From the NCBI GenBank assembly GCA_002400495.2, contig NVQL02000077.1:1-64000 (forward strand): a stretch of 64,000 nt of DNA, written 5' to 3'. Within the stretch, counting starts at the first letter, position 1. Each line of letters begins with the position of its first letter. The notes beneath the pieces are model-generated. The model did no database searches, was not told the origin of the DNA, and saw only the letters and a program-made list of their open reading frames with translations. Below are positions 43,317 to 53,646 of the stretch, one piece after another. The position numbers were made by a program, and so were the translations under genes. Origin of the DNA: Alphaproteobacteria bacterium. GTDB lineage: Bacteria; Pseudomonadota; Alphaproteobacteria; Rhizobiales; OSC116.

Positions 43317-43706
43317 CTAATAATTTGGGAGAATAATCAATAGTCTGGGCTAATGATAAATATTCTGCAAAATGATAAATATTGGAAGAAAATGGCAAAT
43401 ATTAGTGCAATTAAACTTTAATATTACAGCCAATGAGTGGTGTTTTTTAAGTTATACGTGCAAAAAAACTATGGAAAAAACAAAATTCCTGTTTATTTTC
43501 AATGAGCCGATTCTTTAGTATTAATCCAATGTCGCGATTTTTTGTTTCAATCCCTATTTATCTTGTTATACTAAATTTACGGCTCTAAGATGCAATTGGT
43601 TGTTTTAAATGCCTTAAGAGCCTGAGAATATAGATGTATATTTACAACGATTCGTTTAGATCTTTAGGGGGGAACAGAGCCTGAATATTTTTAATGGACT
43701 TAGTGA
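43317..43706. other. 390-bp AT-rich intergenic region before the response regulator
   Basis: No gene or clear terminator for the cbiX-cobM operon is seen. It contains a threefold repeat (43352-43403, listed separately) and a purine run, TTTAGGGGGGAACAG, near 43663-43677. The region presumably holds the response-regulator promoter. Confidence 0.5.
43352..43403. repeat. Three near-identical 13-bp repeats at 19-20 bp spacing
   Basis: AATGATAAATATT at 43352-43364 and 43371-43383, then AATGGCAAATATT at 43391-43403. Their spacing is nearly two helical turns, which suits cooperative binding by a regulator. They lie about 300 bp upstream of the response regulator and 35 bp after cobM. Confidence 0.45.
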
Positions 43707-44357
43707 ATGAGCTATAAAATAATAATTGCAGATGACCATCCGCTCGCACGCGGCGCACTGCACCAAACAGTTGCAAAACTGTACCCCAATTCTTCGATCT
43801 CTGAGGCGTCAAGCCTTGAGCATTTAATAGAGCAAATTTCTTTTGCGCCTAATATAGATCTGATATTATTAGATTTATCAATGCCAGGGGTTAGAGGTTT
43901 TTCTGGGTTGCTTTATTTGCGCTCGCAACATCCTAACATACCGATTGCCATTTGCAGCGCAACGGAAGACGCGACAACCATCCGCCGCGCACTAGATTTT
44001 GGCGCTTCAGGATTCATTCCTAAATCTTCAAACCTTGATGTTATGTCACTGGCCATCCACTCCATTATGATGGGCGAAGTGTGGATTCCTGACGATATTG
44101 ATTTGAATGTGTTGGATAAAGATGAAGATATGATCAGGCGCATGTCATCACTTACGCCGCAGCAAATGCGGGTGTTAATGATGGTTTCAGAAGGCTTACT
44201 CAACAAGCAAATCGCTTATCGTTTGAGCGTTTCTGAAGCGACAATTAAAGCCCATGTGAGTGCTATCTTACAAAAATTAAATGTCGAAAGCCGCACACAA
44301 GCGGTGATTGTTGCCAACCGTTTAGGCGTGGTGCAAAGCGCCGATTTGGCGGTTTAA
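43707..44357 (+). CDS. LuxR-type response regulator, CrbR/ErdR-like
   Basis: 216 aa. A receiver domain comes first (IIIADDHPLARGAL, phosphoacceptor in LILLDLSMPG near residue 55, lysine in GFIPKSS), then a LuxR helix-turn-helix (LTPQQMRVLMMVSEGLLNKQIAYRLSVSEATIKAHVSAIL). It faces the SSS-type hybrid kinase gene tail to tail. This pair matches the CrbR/CrbS (ErdR/MxtR) systems that control acetyl-CoA synthetase and acetate use in Vibrio and Pseudomonas; the same role is inferred, and no acs gene is in the window. Confidence 0.88.
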   Translation: MSYKIIIADDHPLARGALHQTVAKLYPNSSISEASSLEHLIEQISFAPNIDLILLDLSMPGVRGFSGLLYLRSQHPNIPIAICSATEDATTIRRALDFGASGFIPKSSNLDVMSLAIHSIMMGEVWIPDDIDLNVLDKDEDMIRRMSSLTPQQMRVLMMVSEGLLNKQIAYRLSVSEATIKAHVSAILQKLNVESRTQAVIVANRLGVVQSADLAV

Positions 44358-44379
44358 GACTAGCTATTATATCGATCTA

Positions 44380-44414
44380 ATGCCCGCTTCATCTTATATG
44401 AAGCGGGCATTTTT
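44380..44414 (+). terminator. Strong intrinsic terminator between response regulator and hybrid kinase
   Basis: ATGCCCGCTTCAT, loop CTTAT, ATGAAGCGGGCAT: perfect 13-bp arms followed by TTTTT. It ends the response-regulator transcript. The minus-strand side has only a weak T-tract, so it may work poorly for the kinase gene. Confidence 0.9.
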
Positions 44415-44437
44415 ATGCGCTAATTTGCTCATTTTCT

Positions 44438-47400
44438 TTAATTTTCGACAGTATTCTCAGCATCTATACGGGCCAAAATGGCACGCAGAATAGCAGGTTT
44501 TAACGGTTTATACATCAGAGTGATGTCTTTGGCTTGGCAAACTTTAACAACTTGCTCCGAACGATCTGCTGTCGCCAATATGGCTTTGATTGGCTTGTCA
44601 ATTTGCCATCTAATTTTCTCAATGGCAAAAACACCATTTTCAAAGTTTAAATGATAATCTGCAATGATGGCGTCAGGCACAATGCCGCGTTGTTCAATTT
44701 CTTGCAACGCGTCTTTTGAGGTTTCGGTATAAATGCCGTTCACCCCCCAATTGCCAAGCAGGGTTTCAAGTGCGTTTAAAATCTCAAGCTCATTGTCAAT
44801 GCACACAATATTTAGTGGGCCTAATTTATTGCGGGCAATCACTGGTTTTTGCCCGCGCGCGGGAATGATGTCAGGTATTTTTCCCATATCAACATAACAA
44901 GAGAAACGCGAACCTTCATCAACGCTTGAGTTAACCTCAAGCTTTGACTCTATTATTTTGGAAATACGATCAACAATAGACAGGCCAAGCCCAACGCCTT
45001 GCGCCACACGCATGCCACTTTCAAGCCGTTTAAATTCCTTAAATATGGTTTTCACTTGAAACGGCGCAACGCCTTGGCCAGTATCATAAATATCAATTCT
45101 AATTTGACCATTTTTAGGGCGACAGCCAAATAAAACTTTGCCTGTTTCGGTATATTTGATGGCGTTGGATATATAATTTTGTAATATACGGCGCAGATGG
45201 CGGCGGTCAGACCGAATGTAACGTTTAGTCGCCACATATTTAAATTCTAAATTCTGTTTGTCGGCCAATGGTTTGAACTCGATATACAATTGCTCAAACA
45301 GATCGTTAAGGCCAAAATCGCTCATTTCGGCTTTATAAACGCCCGAGTCCAAACGCGAAATATCTAACAAAGCCACTAAAATTTCTTCCACCGAGGTCAG
45401 TGATAAATCAAGATTTTGCGCAATCTTGCCCGCTTTGTCGCTCATATCTTGTTCAAGCAATGCCGAAGAATAAAGCCTTGCGGCGTTCATAGGTTGCGAA
45501 ATGTCATGGCTGGCGGCGGCCAAAAATCGTGTTTTATCAATATTGGCTTGTTCGGCCTCGGTTTTGGCTTTGCCCAATTGATCGTTTAATTTAGTCAGCT
45601 CATCAGTACGGTCAACAACCCGTTGCTCCAAATTTGCGTTGACACTTTCTAGCTCATTGGTGGCGACCACTTGCACGGTCACATTGTCAAATGTAATCAC
45701 ACAGCCGCCTTCTGGCATGGCTGATGAGGTCACTTCAATAATCTGCCCGGTTTCTTCGACGGTTTCACGTACGGTTTTTTTCAAAACCACATAATTTAAA
45801 ATGCGCTCAGCTACCAAATTGGAAATTTCGCCTTGGCCAAAATCTCCACGGCGGGCGCAATATTCTAAAATCACTTCAAAGTTTGAGCTTTGCGCCAAAA
45901 TGTTACTGGGAATGTTGAGAATGATTACAAAAGCTTTGTTCCAACTGGTTAGCTTTAAATTTTCGTCCAAAACGCAAATGCCTTGGTTTATATTGTCAAT
46001 CGCGCTTTGCAGCACTTCGCGGTTTAAATGAATGAGTTCAGAGGCTTCGTCTAATAATTTTAGCGTGCTACTGGTGCGGTTTTTTTGCCGCTCCATAACT
46101 AAGGCCATTACAAAACGTGCCGATGACGCGCCAATGGCACCTGCCAATTGCTGGCGGGCAAATTTAACAAATTTAATGTTGGCGAATTCGTTCAACCTAT
46201 AAGGCAAGCCTTGCTCTTCGGCATAACGTTTGAAACGTATTTCAGCAATGTCTTGGCCAACATATTGACCAACCATTTTTTGCAAATCGTGTAGATTGGT
46301 GTTTTTTTGCCATTCTCTTATTTCTGGGTTTTCAATATTATCATGCACATCAGAAAATAATCTATTTTGCACCACCTCATCCTCATCAGGTTTAAACGCG
46401 ATCGAAAAAATTCCGAAAAACAAGATGTTAGCGCCAAGCGACCAGATGGTGGCGTGAGAATTGGGATTTAAATCACTGCCAAATAAAGCCGTAGGGCGCA
46501 GCCAATCCATATCCCATAAACCATGAGTTAAAATATCTGGGTTGACTAGGCCTATCTGCACAAAATACGGCGTGCCAATGGTGAATAACCACATCATCAA
46601 GCCCGCAGCAATGCCAGCAAACAAGCCTTTGGCGGTGGCTTTATCCCAATATATACCGCCGACAAGCGCCGGTGCCAATTGCAACAACAAGATATTTGCA
46701 GCATAGGTTAAGTTTTCGCTATAGCCGTTATAGGGAAAATAGATGAATGATAAATAACCCAATATGAGCGTAAATATAATGAGAACCCGCTTGAGCATTG
46801 CGATTGATTTTTCGGTTTGAACCTGCGCAAAACCATCTTGCCCAATATTTCGGATGAGTAATGGCAAGATTAAGTCATTACTAATCATGGTTGATATGGC
46901 CAAAAGCTCAACAATAATGAGTAAGATCGTGGCTAGAATTGAGGCAAAATATAAAAACAAGCCAATATATATGGCATTTGTGGCAAAAGCCGTACTGAGC
47001 AATGCAAAATCAAAATATTGACCTTTAAACAACACAATTGCGGCAAGGCTGATGAAAAAAGCAAAAAACGAAAATATAGCAAAAAATGGCACAAATGTTT
47101 TGCGCAAAACATCTAATTCCTGATCATGACTATTTTCTGCAAAAATAATTTGGAACTGCCAGGGCGAAGCGATAAAAGCAAATGTTGACAATAATAGTAT
47201 GGTGGCAACATGAATGAATGAAAACTCGTGGCTGATTATATTCTCTTGAACTTGTACGGCATTGAATTTATTCACCACATCAACGATGCCGCCAAATTGC
47301 ACATAGGTAAAATAGATAAAATAAGCCACCATAAGAACAAATGTAGCCAAGGCTGTCATGGCAATGACAAAAACCAACCCATCTGTACCAGTGCGGCTGC

Positions 47401-47980
47401 GGGTGGTGCGCAACGCGGTAATGCCCGCAAAAACAAGTAACAGAATCACAACAGGTTTAAACGTTGCCATAATGGGTATGAGTGATTGCACAGCAAATTC
47501 TTGATCATGGTCATGGATAAAAACCTCATCAATAAAACCAGTCACAATGTCAGTGCTAAAATTTAAATACCATATTTGCACGCCGATGAACGGCACCGCC
47601 AACATGAGCAATAGTAAAGTCGTAAGAATGGAAATTGAATATTTTTTACCATAGCGGGTCGATAAAAAATCTGGCAAGGATTTAATGTGTTGAATGCGAA
47701 TTATTTTTGCTAAACGTTTGATAAATGGCAAGCCCAAACCAACCAGCAATATTGGTCCAATCGCGACAGCAATGGCGCTTAGCCCATTGGCGAGGGTTAA
47801 ATCATATAACCGATAAATAAACGCGGTGGCTAAAAAAGATGCTGACGTGAGGGCATAAATGGCTGGACGCAACAATGCCATAGCAGGTGTGTTTTTGTTG
47901 CGGTTGGCAAATGCCATCGCGGTACCGACCATAATTATAAAGATGATGACGGAAAAAAAAACAATCCACTCAGCAATCAT
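44438..47980 (-). CDS. SSS-transporter hybrid histidine kinase, CrbS/MxtR-like
   Basis: 1180 aa. Residues 1 to about 510 are a sodium:solute symporter (SLC5) domain of about 13 helices. A PAS domain follows near 640-745 (NINQGICVLDENLKLTSWNKAF), then a coiled coil. The kinase core has its histidine in AAASHDISQPMNAARLYSSAL near 826 and an ATPase domain with VGLGLSIVDRI. A C-terminal receiver has its aspartate in AIIADYHL near 1108. This order is that of CrbS/MxtR kinases, in which a transporter-like part is thought to sense or pass a small carboxylate. The LuxR-type regulator next door is the likely output. Confidence 0.92.
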   Translation of the reverse strand: MIAEWIVFFSVIIFIIMVGTAMAFANRNKNTPAMALLRPAIYALTSASFLATAFIYRLYDLTLANGLSAIAVAIGPILLVGLGLPFIKRLAKIIRIQHIKSLPDFLSTRYGKKYSISILTTLLLLMLAVPFIGVQIWYLNFSTDIVTGFIDEVFIHDHDQEFAVQSLIPIMATFKPVVILLLVFAGITALRTTRSRTGTDGLVFVIAMTALATFVLMVAYFIYFTYVQFGGIVDVVNKFNAVQVQENIISHEFSFIHVATILLLSTFAFIASPWQFQIIFAENSHDQELDVLRKTFVPFFAIFSFFAFFISLAAIVLFKGQYFDFALLSTAFATNAIYIGLFLYFASILATILLIIVELLAISTMISNDLILPLLIRNIGQDGFAQVQTEKSIAMLKRVLIIFTLILGYLSFIYFPYNGYSENLTYAANILLLQLAPALVGGIYWDKATAKGLFAGIAAGLMMWLFTIGTPYFVQIGLVNPDILTHGLWDMDWLRPTALFGSDLNPNSHATIWSLGANILFFGIFSIAFKPDEDEVVQNRLFSDVHDNIENPEIREWQKNTNLHDLQKMVGQYVGQDIAEIRFKRYAEEQGLPYRLNEFANIKFVKFARQQLAGAIGASSARFVMALVMERQKNRTSSTLKLLDEASELIHLNREVLQSAIDNINQGICVLDENLKLTSWNKAFVIILNIPSNILAQSSNFEVILEYCARRGDFGQGEISNLVAERILNYVVLKKTVRETVEETGQIIEVTSSAMPEGGCVITFDNVTVQVVATNELESVNANLEQRVVDRTDELTKLNDQLGKAKTEAEQANIDKTRFLAAASHDISQPMNAARLYSSALLEQDMSDKAGKIAQNLDLSLTSVEEILVALLDISRLDSGVYKAEMSDFGLNDLFEQLYIEFKPLADKQNLEFKYVATKRYIRSDRRHLRRILQNYISNAIKYTETGKVLFGCRPKNGQIRIDIYDTGQGVAPFQVKTIFKEFKRLESGMRVAQGVGLGLSIVDRISKIIESKLEVNSSVDEGSRFSCYVDMGKIPDIIPARGQKPVIARNKLGPLNIVCIDNELEILNALETLLGNWGVNGIYTETSKDALQEIEQRGIVPDAIIADYHLNFENGVFAIEKIRWQIDKPIKAILATADRSEQVVKVCQAKDITLMYKPLKPAILRAILARIDAENTVEN

Positions 47981-48090
47981 ACATTTCCGCCCTCATTAAC
48001 GCCAAAAATCGGCAGTTTATTTTACCCCGATTAAAAGTATAAACGCAATCATACTAAGTTCCACCATAAATTCTACTCAAAAGCGTTCAC

Positions 48091-48714
48091 TTAAAATTCA
48101 ATACATGCTTGGGCTTTAACGCCAGCTCTAAAGGGGTGTTTTATCTGGGTCATTTCGGTCACCAAATCAGCCATCTCAACCAATTCCTCTTTAGCATTGC
48201 GGCCAGTGATGATCACATGCACATGTTCGGGTTTGGCTTTTAACACCGTCAAAACATCTTGCAAATCAATATAATCATAGCGCAGAGCGATGTTTAACTC
48301 ATCAAGCAAAACCATCTTATAGTCACCACTTAAAATGCAATCTTTGGCGCGCTGCCAGCCTTTTTGGGCGGCGGCAATATCACGGTCGCGATCTTGGGTT
48401 TCCCACGTAAAGCCCTCGCCTTCGACAAAAACATCTACATAATTCGAAAATGCAGCCAACACATCGCGCTCGCCTGTGTCCCAAGCGCCTTTGATAAATT
48501 GCACAACCGCAACTTTTTGTTTGTGCCCAATGGCTCTGAACACCATGCCAAAGGCAGCGGTTGATTTGCCTTTGCCTTTGCCCGTGTGCACGATGATAAG
48601 GCCATGCTCAATGGTTTTGGTGGCCAGCATTTTATCCCTGACCGCTTTTTTCTTGGCCATCTTCATGTTATGACGTTCGGTTTTTTCGGCTTCTGTCAGT
48701 ATTTTTTTGGTCAT
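48091..48714 (-). CDS. cobO: Corrinoid adenosyltransferase CobO
   Basis: 207 aa. The ATP site is IVHTGKGKGKSTAAFGMVFRAIGH, followed by VVQFIKGAWDTGERDVL and VLLDELNIALRYDYI. Adds the adenosyl group to cob(I)yrinic acid a,c-diamide. Its start overlaps the cobN stop by 4 bp. Last gene of the leftward cobP/cobW/cobN/cobO block. Confidence 0.95.
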   Translation of the reverse strand: MTKKILTEAEKTERHNMKMAKKKAVRDKMLATKTIEHGLIIVHTGKGKGKSTAAFGMVFRAIGHKQKVAVVQFIKGAWDTGERDVLAAFSNYVDVFVEGEGFTWETQDRDRDIAAAQKGWQRAKDCILSGDYKMVLLDELNIALRYDYIDLQDVLTVLKAKPEHVHVIITGRNAKEELVEMADLVTEMTQIKHPFRAGVKAQACIEF

Positions 48715-51700
48715 GATTTGGCTCCCTTTAACATTTTCTCGAGTTCAAAATAACTGGCATTGCGCCGTGGCTTCCATAATTGCTTTTTCTGGGCATCAAG
48801 TAAACGGCTAATGATGTCGGCCAACGCATCAGGGTTATTGGCTTGCAAAAATTCAAATATTTTTTTGTCTTCAATATAGGCTTCATATATAGCTTCAAAA
48901 TGGTGGTCTTTCACCGCATTGGTGGTGGCGGCAAATGCATATAAATAATCCACCGTGGCGGCCATTTCAAACGCGCCTTTATAACCGTGGCGCATCACGC
49001 CTTCTAGCCATTTTGGGTTGGTGGCGCGGCCGCGCAAGGTGCGGGCAATCTCTTGTTCTAAGGTGCGGATGACAGGCCGTTCTGGCCGTGTATGATCATT
49101 ATGATAAATGGTCGGAAATTTACCTGATGCATGTTCAATGGCCGATGCCATGCCGCCTTCAAATTGATAATAATCATCACTATCTAAAATATCATGCTCA
49201 CGATTGTCTTGGTTTTGCACCACCAGTTCGGTTTGGCTTAAGCGTTGATTAAAGCTGTCTTCTTGGCGCTCTCCCGCAGCTTTTTCGCCATAAGCATAAC
49301 TGCCCCACGCCAAGTAAGCTTTGGCGAAATCGGCTCTTTCCTCCCACAAATTCTCATCAATCAATGCCTGCAAGCCCGCACCATAAGCGCCAGGTTTCGA
49401 ACCAAATATTCGAAATCCCGCTTGGTTTTGAGCGTCCTGCTCAGCTAAGCCTTGGCTGAGCAACAATTCAAGTTGAGCGTTATAATTGGCGGCAATGGGG
49501 TTATGGTCTGATGGCTCATCTAACAAAGCCACTGCCCGTACGGCTTTATCAAACAAAGTGATTTGCTGCGGAAACGCATCCCTGAAAAAACCAGATATGC
49601 GCATGGTTACATCGACTCGCGGGCGGTTTAGTTTGGCTAGCGGAATGATGTCGAACCCCGTTACGCGCCAGCTTATTTTGTCCCATTTGGGTTTGACGCC
49701 AATCAGGGCCATGGCTTGGGCAATGTCATCACCACCTGTGCGCATGTTGGCAGTGCCCCATAATGACAAGCCAATATTTTTAAGATATTTGCCATGGGTT
49801 TGGGCGTATATGGCCAGTAAATTTTCGGCGGATTTTTGGCCTAAATTCCACGCACTGGGCGTGGGCAATGAGCGGCAATCGATGGAATAAAAATTGCGAC
49901 CTGTCGGCAGCACATCGAGCCTGCCACGGGTCGGTGCGCCTGAAGGGCCAGGTTTAATGAATTCACCATTTAACGCGCTTAACATGCTGGTCATTTCGGC
50001 AGTGCCACAAGCCGCTAATTGCGGCCGCACATGAGCCTCAATATAGGCGAGCATTTGCACGGTATTCTTACCTATTTTGGCGGGGGATATAAGCCGTTTT
50101 ACGAGCCGTTGTGCCAAAATTTCAAGCCGCTCTATTGCATCACCATTGGTGCGCCAAACCTCATCACTGGCGTTTTGCAATATGGCTGGTTTTTTGGCCC
50201 GCCATTCATCGGCCATTTCACAATCTAGCGGGTCAAATTCCAAATCTAAATCGTTAGCTATGGCGCGGATTAAACTCATATCGGTACCGTTACCTACGCC
50301 ACGCGGCACGCGCATGAGGGCGACCAGCAAATTGGTTTCGAGCCAATGTTTCTCATCATCAAGGTCCGTCGGTGATGAGCCAAAAATATGCAAGCCATCT
50401 CTGATTTGCAGCTCTTTTAAATCGCATAAATGATTATCCAATTTGGCCAAAGCTTCGGTTTCATCATCATCTTCATCCATGCCGCAATCTTGGTCTAAAC
50501 CAGTTTTTTGCGTGAGGTCAAATATCTGCTGTCTGATGAGTTTTAAGCGCCGCGTGTCCATGCCAGCAGCGGCGAAATATTCATCGACCAAAGCTTCCAA
50601 ATCCTTCATCACCCCGTAGCTTTCGGCACGGGTTAACGGCGGGGTTAAATGATCTAAAATCACCGCGCTGGTGCGGCGTTTGGCTTGGCTGCCTTCGCCT
50701 GGATCATTGACAATGAACGGATAAATATTGGGCATCGCGGCTTGAGCGATTTCTGGATAACATGTATTGGATAAAGCCAAAGCTTTACCAGGCAACCATT
50801 CTAAGTTGCCATGTTTGCCATTGTGAATATAAGCATGGCTGTCAAATTCATCACGTAACCAAAGGTAAAAAGCCAAATAGCCATGTGGCGGCACAAGATC
50901 AGGGTCATGATAGCTGGCTTTGGGGTCGATATTATAGCCACGCGCAGGCTGAATGGCGACGGCAATATGGCCATATATTTTAATTGGTAGGTGGAAAATA
51001 TCGGCATGACAGAAAGGATCGTCTTTGGGTTCACCCCAACGTTCAATCATCTCATCTCGAACTTGTTTCGGCAAAGAAATAAAATATTGTTGATAAGCGG
51101 CTAAAGATAGTTTTACGCCACCCTTAGCGGCTTTCCCATCGGTCAATTTATTGGTTGTGCTTGCCTTGAGCTGCTCAATTAGAGCCGTGCCATCATTGGG
51201 CAAATTATCAATCAAATATTCTGCTTCCGCCATTGTTGCCATCATATCGATGGTTGATTGTGGGGCATCAAGCCCGACACCATTGCCAATGCGGGCATTT
51301 TTATTGGGGTAATTGGCGAGAATGATCGCCACTTTGCGCTTTGCAGGTGCGGCAGTTTTTAGCCGCAGCCAATTGGCGGCTAGGTCAGCGACATAATCAA
51401 TGCGGTCGGCCAATGGCTTGTGTTGGACGATGTAACTTTGGGTCGCCTGATTATATTGGGCGGATGATTTAAACGAAATGGCGCGGGTTAAAATGCGGCC
51501 ATCGACCTCGGTTAACGCAACGTTCATCGCCAAATCTCGGGCGGTCAGACCTTGAATGTTGGCTTGCCACGCATCAAAACTTTGGCCTGCCAGCACCACT
51601 TGCAATATCGGGCAATTGGGTTGCTCCAATATGCTCTGGCGGCGTGCCACCTCATCTATGTCACTTTGCTCAAAACCACCGACGGCAAAGGCGGTGGCAT

Positions 51701-52487
51701 TTATAATGACCTGAGGCTTATATTTAGCAAAAATACCCGCACAAATTTCGGCCGAAACCGTATCTTTAAGCGAGGACACAAATATTGGTAAGGCATTGAT
51801 ACCGCGTTTCTTTAACGCCGCAATCAAGGCGTCTATCGGCGCTATATTGCCCGCTTCAAGCAAGGCACGGTAAAAGCTAATGGCGATGATGGGTTGGTTT
51901 TTACTGCCCCATAATGTGGGCATATCATTCAGCTCAACAAGATTTTTTTCAGGCCAATAAAGCCCTGCATTGAGCAGGATTTTGGCGGCAATCGGCTTAT
52001 CATTGTGCTTTAGCAAATGACCGCAATAGGCCAGCAGGTTTTTGGCATTCTGATCGCCACCATGGGTGAAATATTGCCAGATCTCAGCCATTTCTTGCAT
52101 CGAGATATTTGTTGCATTGGCTAATTCTTCATCGGGCTTGGCATCGCCGGGTAATACGCATAATTTGATGTTTTTACGTTTGCAAATATCAGCAATCTGC
52201 TGCAAGCCGTAACCCCAATAGGGTTTGCCACCAAGCAGGCGTAAAACCACTAATTTGGCGTGTTGCAGAGTATTCTCGATATAATTATCGACCGACATTG
52301 GATGCTTGAGTTGCAGAAAATTGGCCAAACGCAGGCTTGGATGATTATCTGAATCAAATGCAGCAGCAATGTTGGCAAGCTCGGTATCTGCCGCCGAAAT
52401 AATCACCAAGTCGGCAGGGCTTTGGCCTAAATCAACGGCTTCACCTTCATCATCTAAAGTGCCAGATTGTATGTTGAGCAGATGCAT
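48711..52487 (-). CDS. cobN: Cobaltochelatase large subunit CobN
   Basis: 1258 aa, close to the usual 1250-1275. Family segments include VVLRLLGGKPYWGYG, DPGEGSQAKRRTSAVILDHLTPPLTRAESYG across a long core, MSLSALN-type GEFIKPGPSGAPTRGRLDVLPTGRNFYSID and VRHGYKGAFEMA near the end. CobN normally works with CobS and CobT ATPases to insert cobalt late, into hydrogenobyrinic diamide. Neither partner is in this window, while an early cobaltochelatase (CbiX) is. CobW and CobO flank it. Confidence 0.95.
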   Translation of the reverse strand: MHLLNIQSGTLDDEGEAVDLGQSPADLVIISAADTELANIAAAFDSDNHPSLRLANFLQLKHPMSVDNYIENTLQHAKLVVLRLLGGKPYWGYGLQQIADICKRKNIKLCVLPGDAKPDEELANATNISMQEMAEIWQYFTHGGDQNAKNLLAYCGHLLKHNDKPIAAKILLNAGLYWPEKNLVELNDMPTLWGSKNQPIIAISFYRALLEAGNIAPIDALIAALKKRGINALPIFVSSLKDTVSAEICAGIFAKYKPQVIINATAFAVGGFEQSDIDEVARRQSILEQPNCPILQVVLAGQSFDAWQANIQGLTARDLAMNVALTEVDGRILTRAISFKSSAQYNQATQSYIVQHKPLADRIDYVADLAANWLRLKTAAPAKRKVAIILANYPNKNARIGNGVGLDAPQSTIDMMATMAEAEYLIDNLPNDGTALIEQLKASTTNKLTDGKAAKGGVKLSLAAYQQYFISLPKQVRDEMIERWGEPKDDPFCHADIFHLPIKIYGHIAVAIQPARGYNIDPKASYHDPDLVPPHGYLAFYLWLRDEFDSHAYIHNGKHGNLEWLPGKALALSNTCYPEIAQAAMPNIYPFIVNDPGEGSQAKRRTSAVILDHLTPPLTRAESYGVMKDLEALVDEYFAAAGMDTRRLKLIRQQIFDLTQKTGLDQDCGMDEDDDETEALAKLDNHLCDLKELQIRDGLHIFGSSPTDLDDEKHWLETNLLVALMRVPRGVGNGTDMSLIRAIANDLDLEFDPLDCEMADEWRAKKPAILQNASDEVWRTNGDAIERLEILAQRLVKRLISPAKIGKNTVQMLAYIEAHVRPQLAACGTAEMTSMLSALNGEFIKPGPSGAPTRGRLDVLPTGRNFYSIDCRSLPTPSAWNLGQKSAENLLAIYAQTHGKYLKNIGLSLWGTANMRTGGDDIAQAMALIGVKPKWDKISWRVTGFDIIPLAKLNRPRVDVTMRISGFFRDAFPQQITLFDKAVRAVALLDEPSDHNPIAANYNAQLELLLSQGLAEQDAQNQAGFRIFGSKPGAYGAGLQALIDENLWEERADFAKAYLAWGSYAYGEKAAGERQEDSFNQRLSQTELVVQNQDNREHDILDSDDYYQFEGGMASAIEHASGKFPTIYHNDHTRPERPVIRTLEQEIARTLRGRATNPKWLEGVMRHGYKGAFEMAATVDYLYAFAATTNAVKDHHFEAIYEAYIEDKKIFEFLQANNPDALADIISRLLDAQKKQLWKPRRNASYFELEKMLKGAKS

Positions 52488-52500
52488 ATTTGTCCAAAAT

Positions 52501-53604
52501 TTATTCAGCAGCTAGCAAAGCTTCGGCCAATTGTTTGAGTTGGGAAGTTACTTCAACCTCATTAAATTTAGCACCCGAAATGACCACCAAACGACTTTTT
52601 CTCTCCTCGCCAAATGCCCACATACGGTCATAATAACCTTCAATTCTAGGGCCAACGGCTTGCACAATATAGCGCATATCTTTGCCGGCAACCGCCACAA
52701 AGCCTTTGAGGCGCAGAATTGAATGTTGATGAATGATGGCGGCCAAGCCCGCTTCGAATTGTTCAATATCGGCAATGGCTGGTAAGTCTAGTGAAATACT
52801 TTTAAAATCATCGTGGTCATGTGCATGGTGGTGCGGCTGGCCATCTTCATGCTCGGCATCATGTTCCATTTCATGATGGCTTTTGCGGCTGGCTATATCG
52901 TCTTCGGCACTCATGTCCAAACCCAAAATCACATTGGCATCAATGATGCCGCGCGAGATTGCCACGACAGGCACGCCATCGCGGGCTTCGCGGCTAATTT
53001 CGGCGGTTAATTCTAGCAATCTATCAGCATTTACCAATTCGGCCTTGTTGAGCAAGATCATATCGGCGCAAATCAGTTGATCTTCGAATAATTCATGTAA
53101 GGAAGATATGTGGTCGAGATTTTCATCTTCTTCTCGTTGCTGTTGCACTTGGCTCTCATCATGTGCAAAACGGCCATTGGCCAAAGCTTCGGCATCAGCA
53201 ACGGTAATCACTCCATTTATGGTGACTTTGGCTTTAATCTCTGGCCAATTAAACGCTTGCACCAAAGGTTGTGGTAAGGCCAAGCCCGAGGTTTCGATGA
53301 TGATGTGGTCAATTTTTTCTTCGCGCGCCAGTATTTTTTCGATGGCGGGTACAAAATCATCGGCCACGGTGCAGCAAATGCAGCCATTGGTTAGTTCGAT
53401 AATGTCATCTTCAGTGCAATTGGGGTTGCCGCAGGAGGCCAGTAAATTACCGTCAATGCCTAAGTCACCGAATTCATTAATGATTAGGGCGATTTTTTTA
53501 TCGCCAACATTTTGTAATAGATGAGTGATTAATGTGGTTTTGCCTGAGCCTAAAAAGCCCGTGATGACCGTGGCCGGGATTTTTTCTAACGATGTGGACT
53601 GCAT
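52501..53604 (-). CDS. cobW: CobW-type GTPase metallochaperone
   Basis: 367 aa G3E GTPase. Walker A is GFLGSGKTTLITHLL, and the metal-binding CxCC motif is in GCICCTVADDF. A histidine-rich insert near 250-275 (HHEMEHDAEHEDGQPHHHAH) could hold extra metal. CobW proteins load cobalt in the cobalamin pathway. It lies 13 bp upstream of cobN, the classic pairing, and AGGA precedes its ATG. Confidence 0.94.
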   Translation of the reverse strand: MQSTSLEKIPATVITGFLGSGKTTLITHLLQNVGDKKIALIINEFGDLGIDGNLLASCGNPNCTEDDIIELTNGCICCTVADDFVPAIEKILAREEKIDHIIIETSGLALPQPLVQAFNWPEIKAKVTINGVITVADAEALANGRFAHDESQVQQQREEDENLDHISSLHELFEDQLICADMILLNKAELVNADRLLELTAEISREARDGVPVVAISRGIIDANVILGLDMSAEDDIASRKSHHEMEHDAEHEDGQPHHHAHDHDDFKSISLDLPAIADIEQFEAGLAAIIHQHSILRLKGFVAVAGKDMRYIVQAVGPRIEGYYDRMWAFGEERKSRLVVISGAKFNEVEVTSQLKQLAEALLAAE

Positions 53605-53646
53605 GTTTTTTCCTAACTTTAAAGTATGTATAAAGATTTCTTTATA

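Noticed and set aside
43352-43403. CRISPR-like short repeats
   Set aside because: Only three 13-bp units with 6-7 bp between them; spacers are far too short and no cas genes are present.
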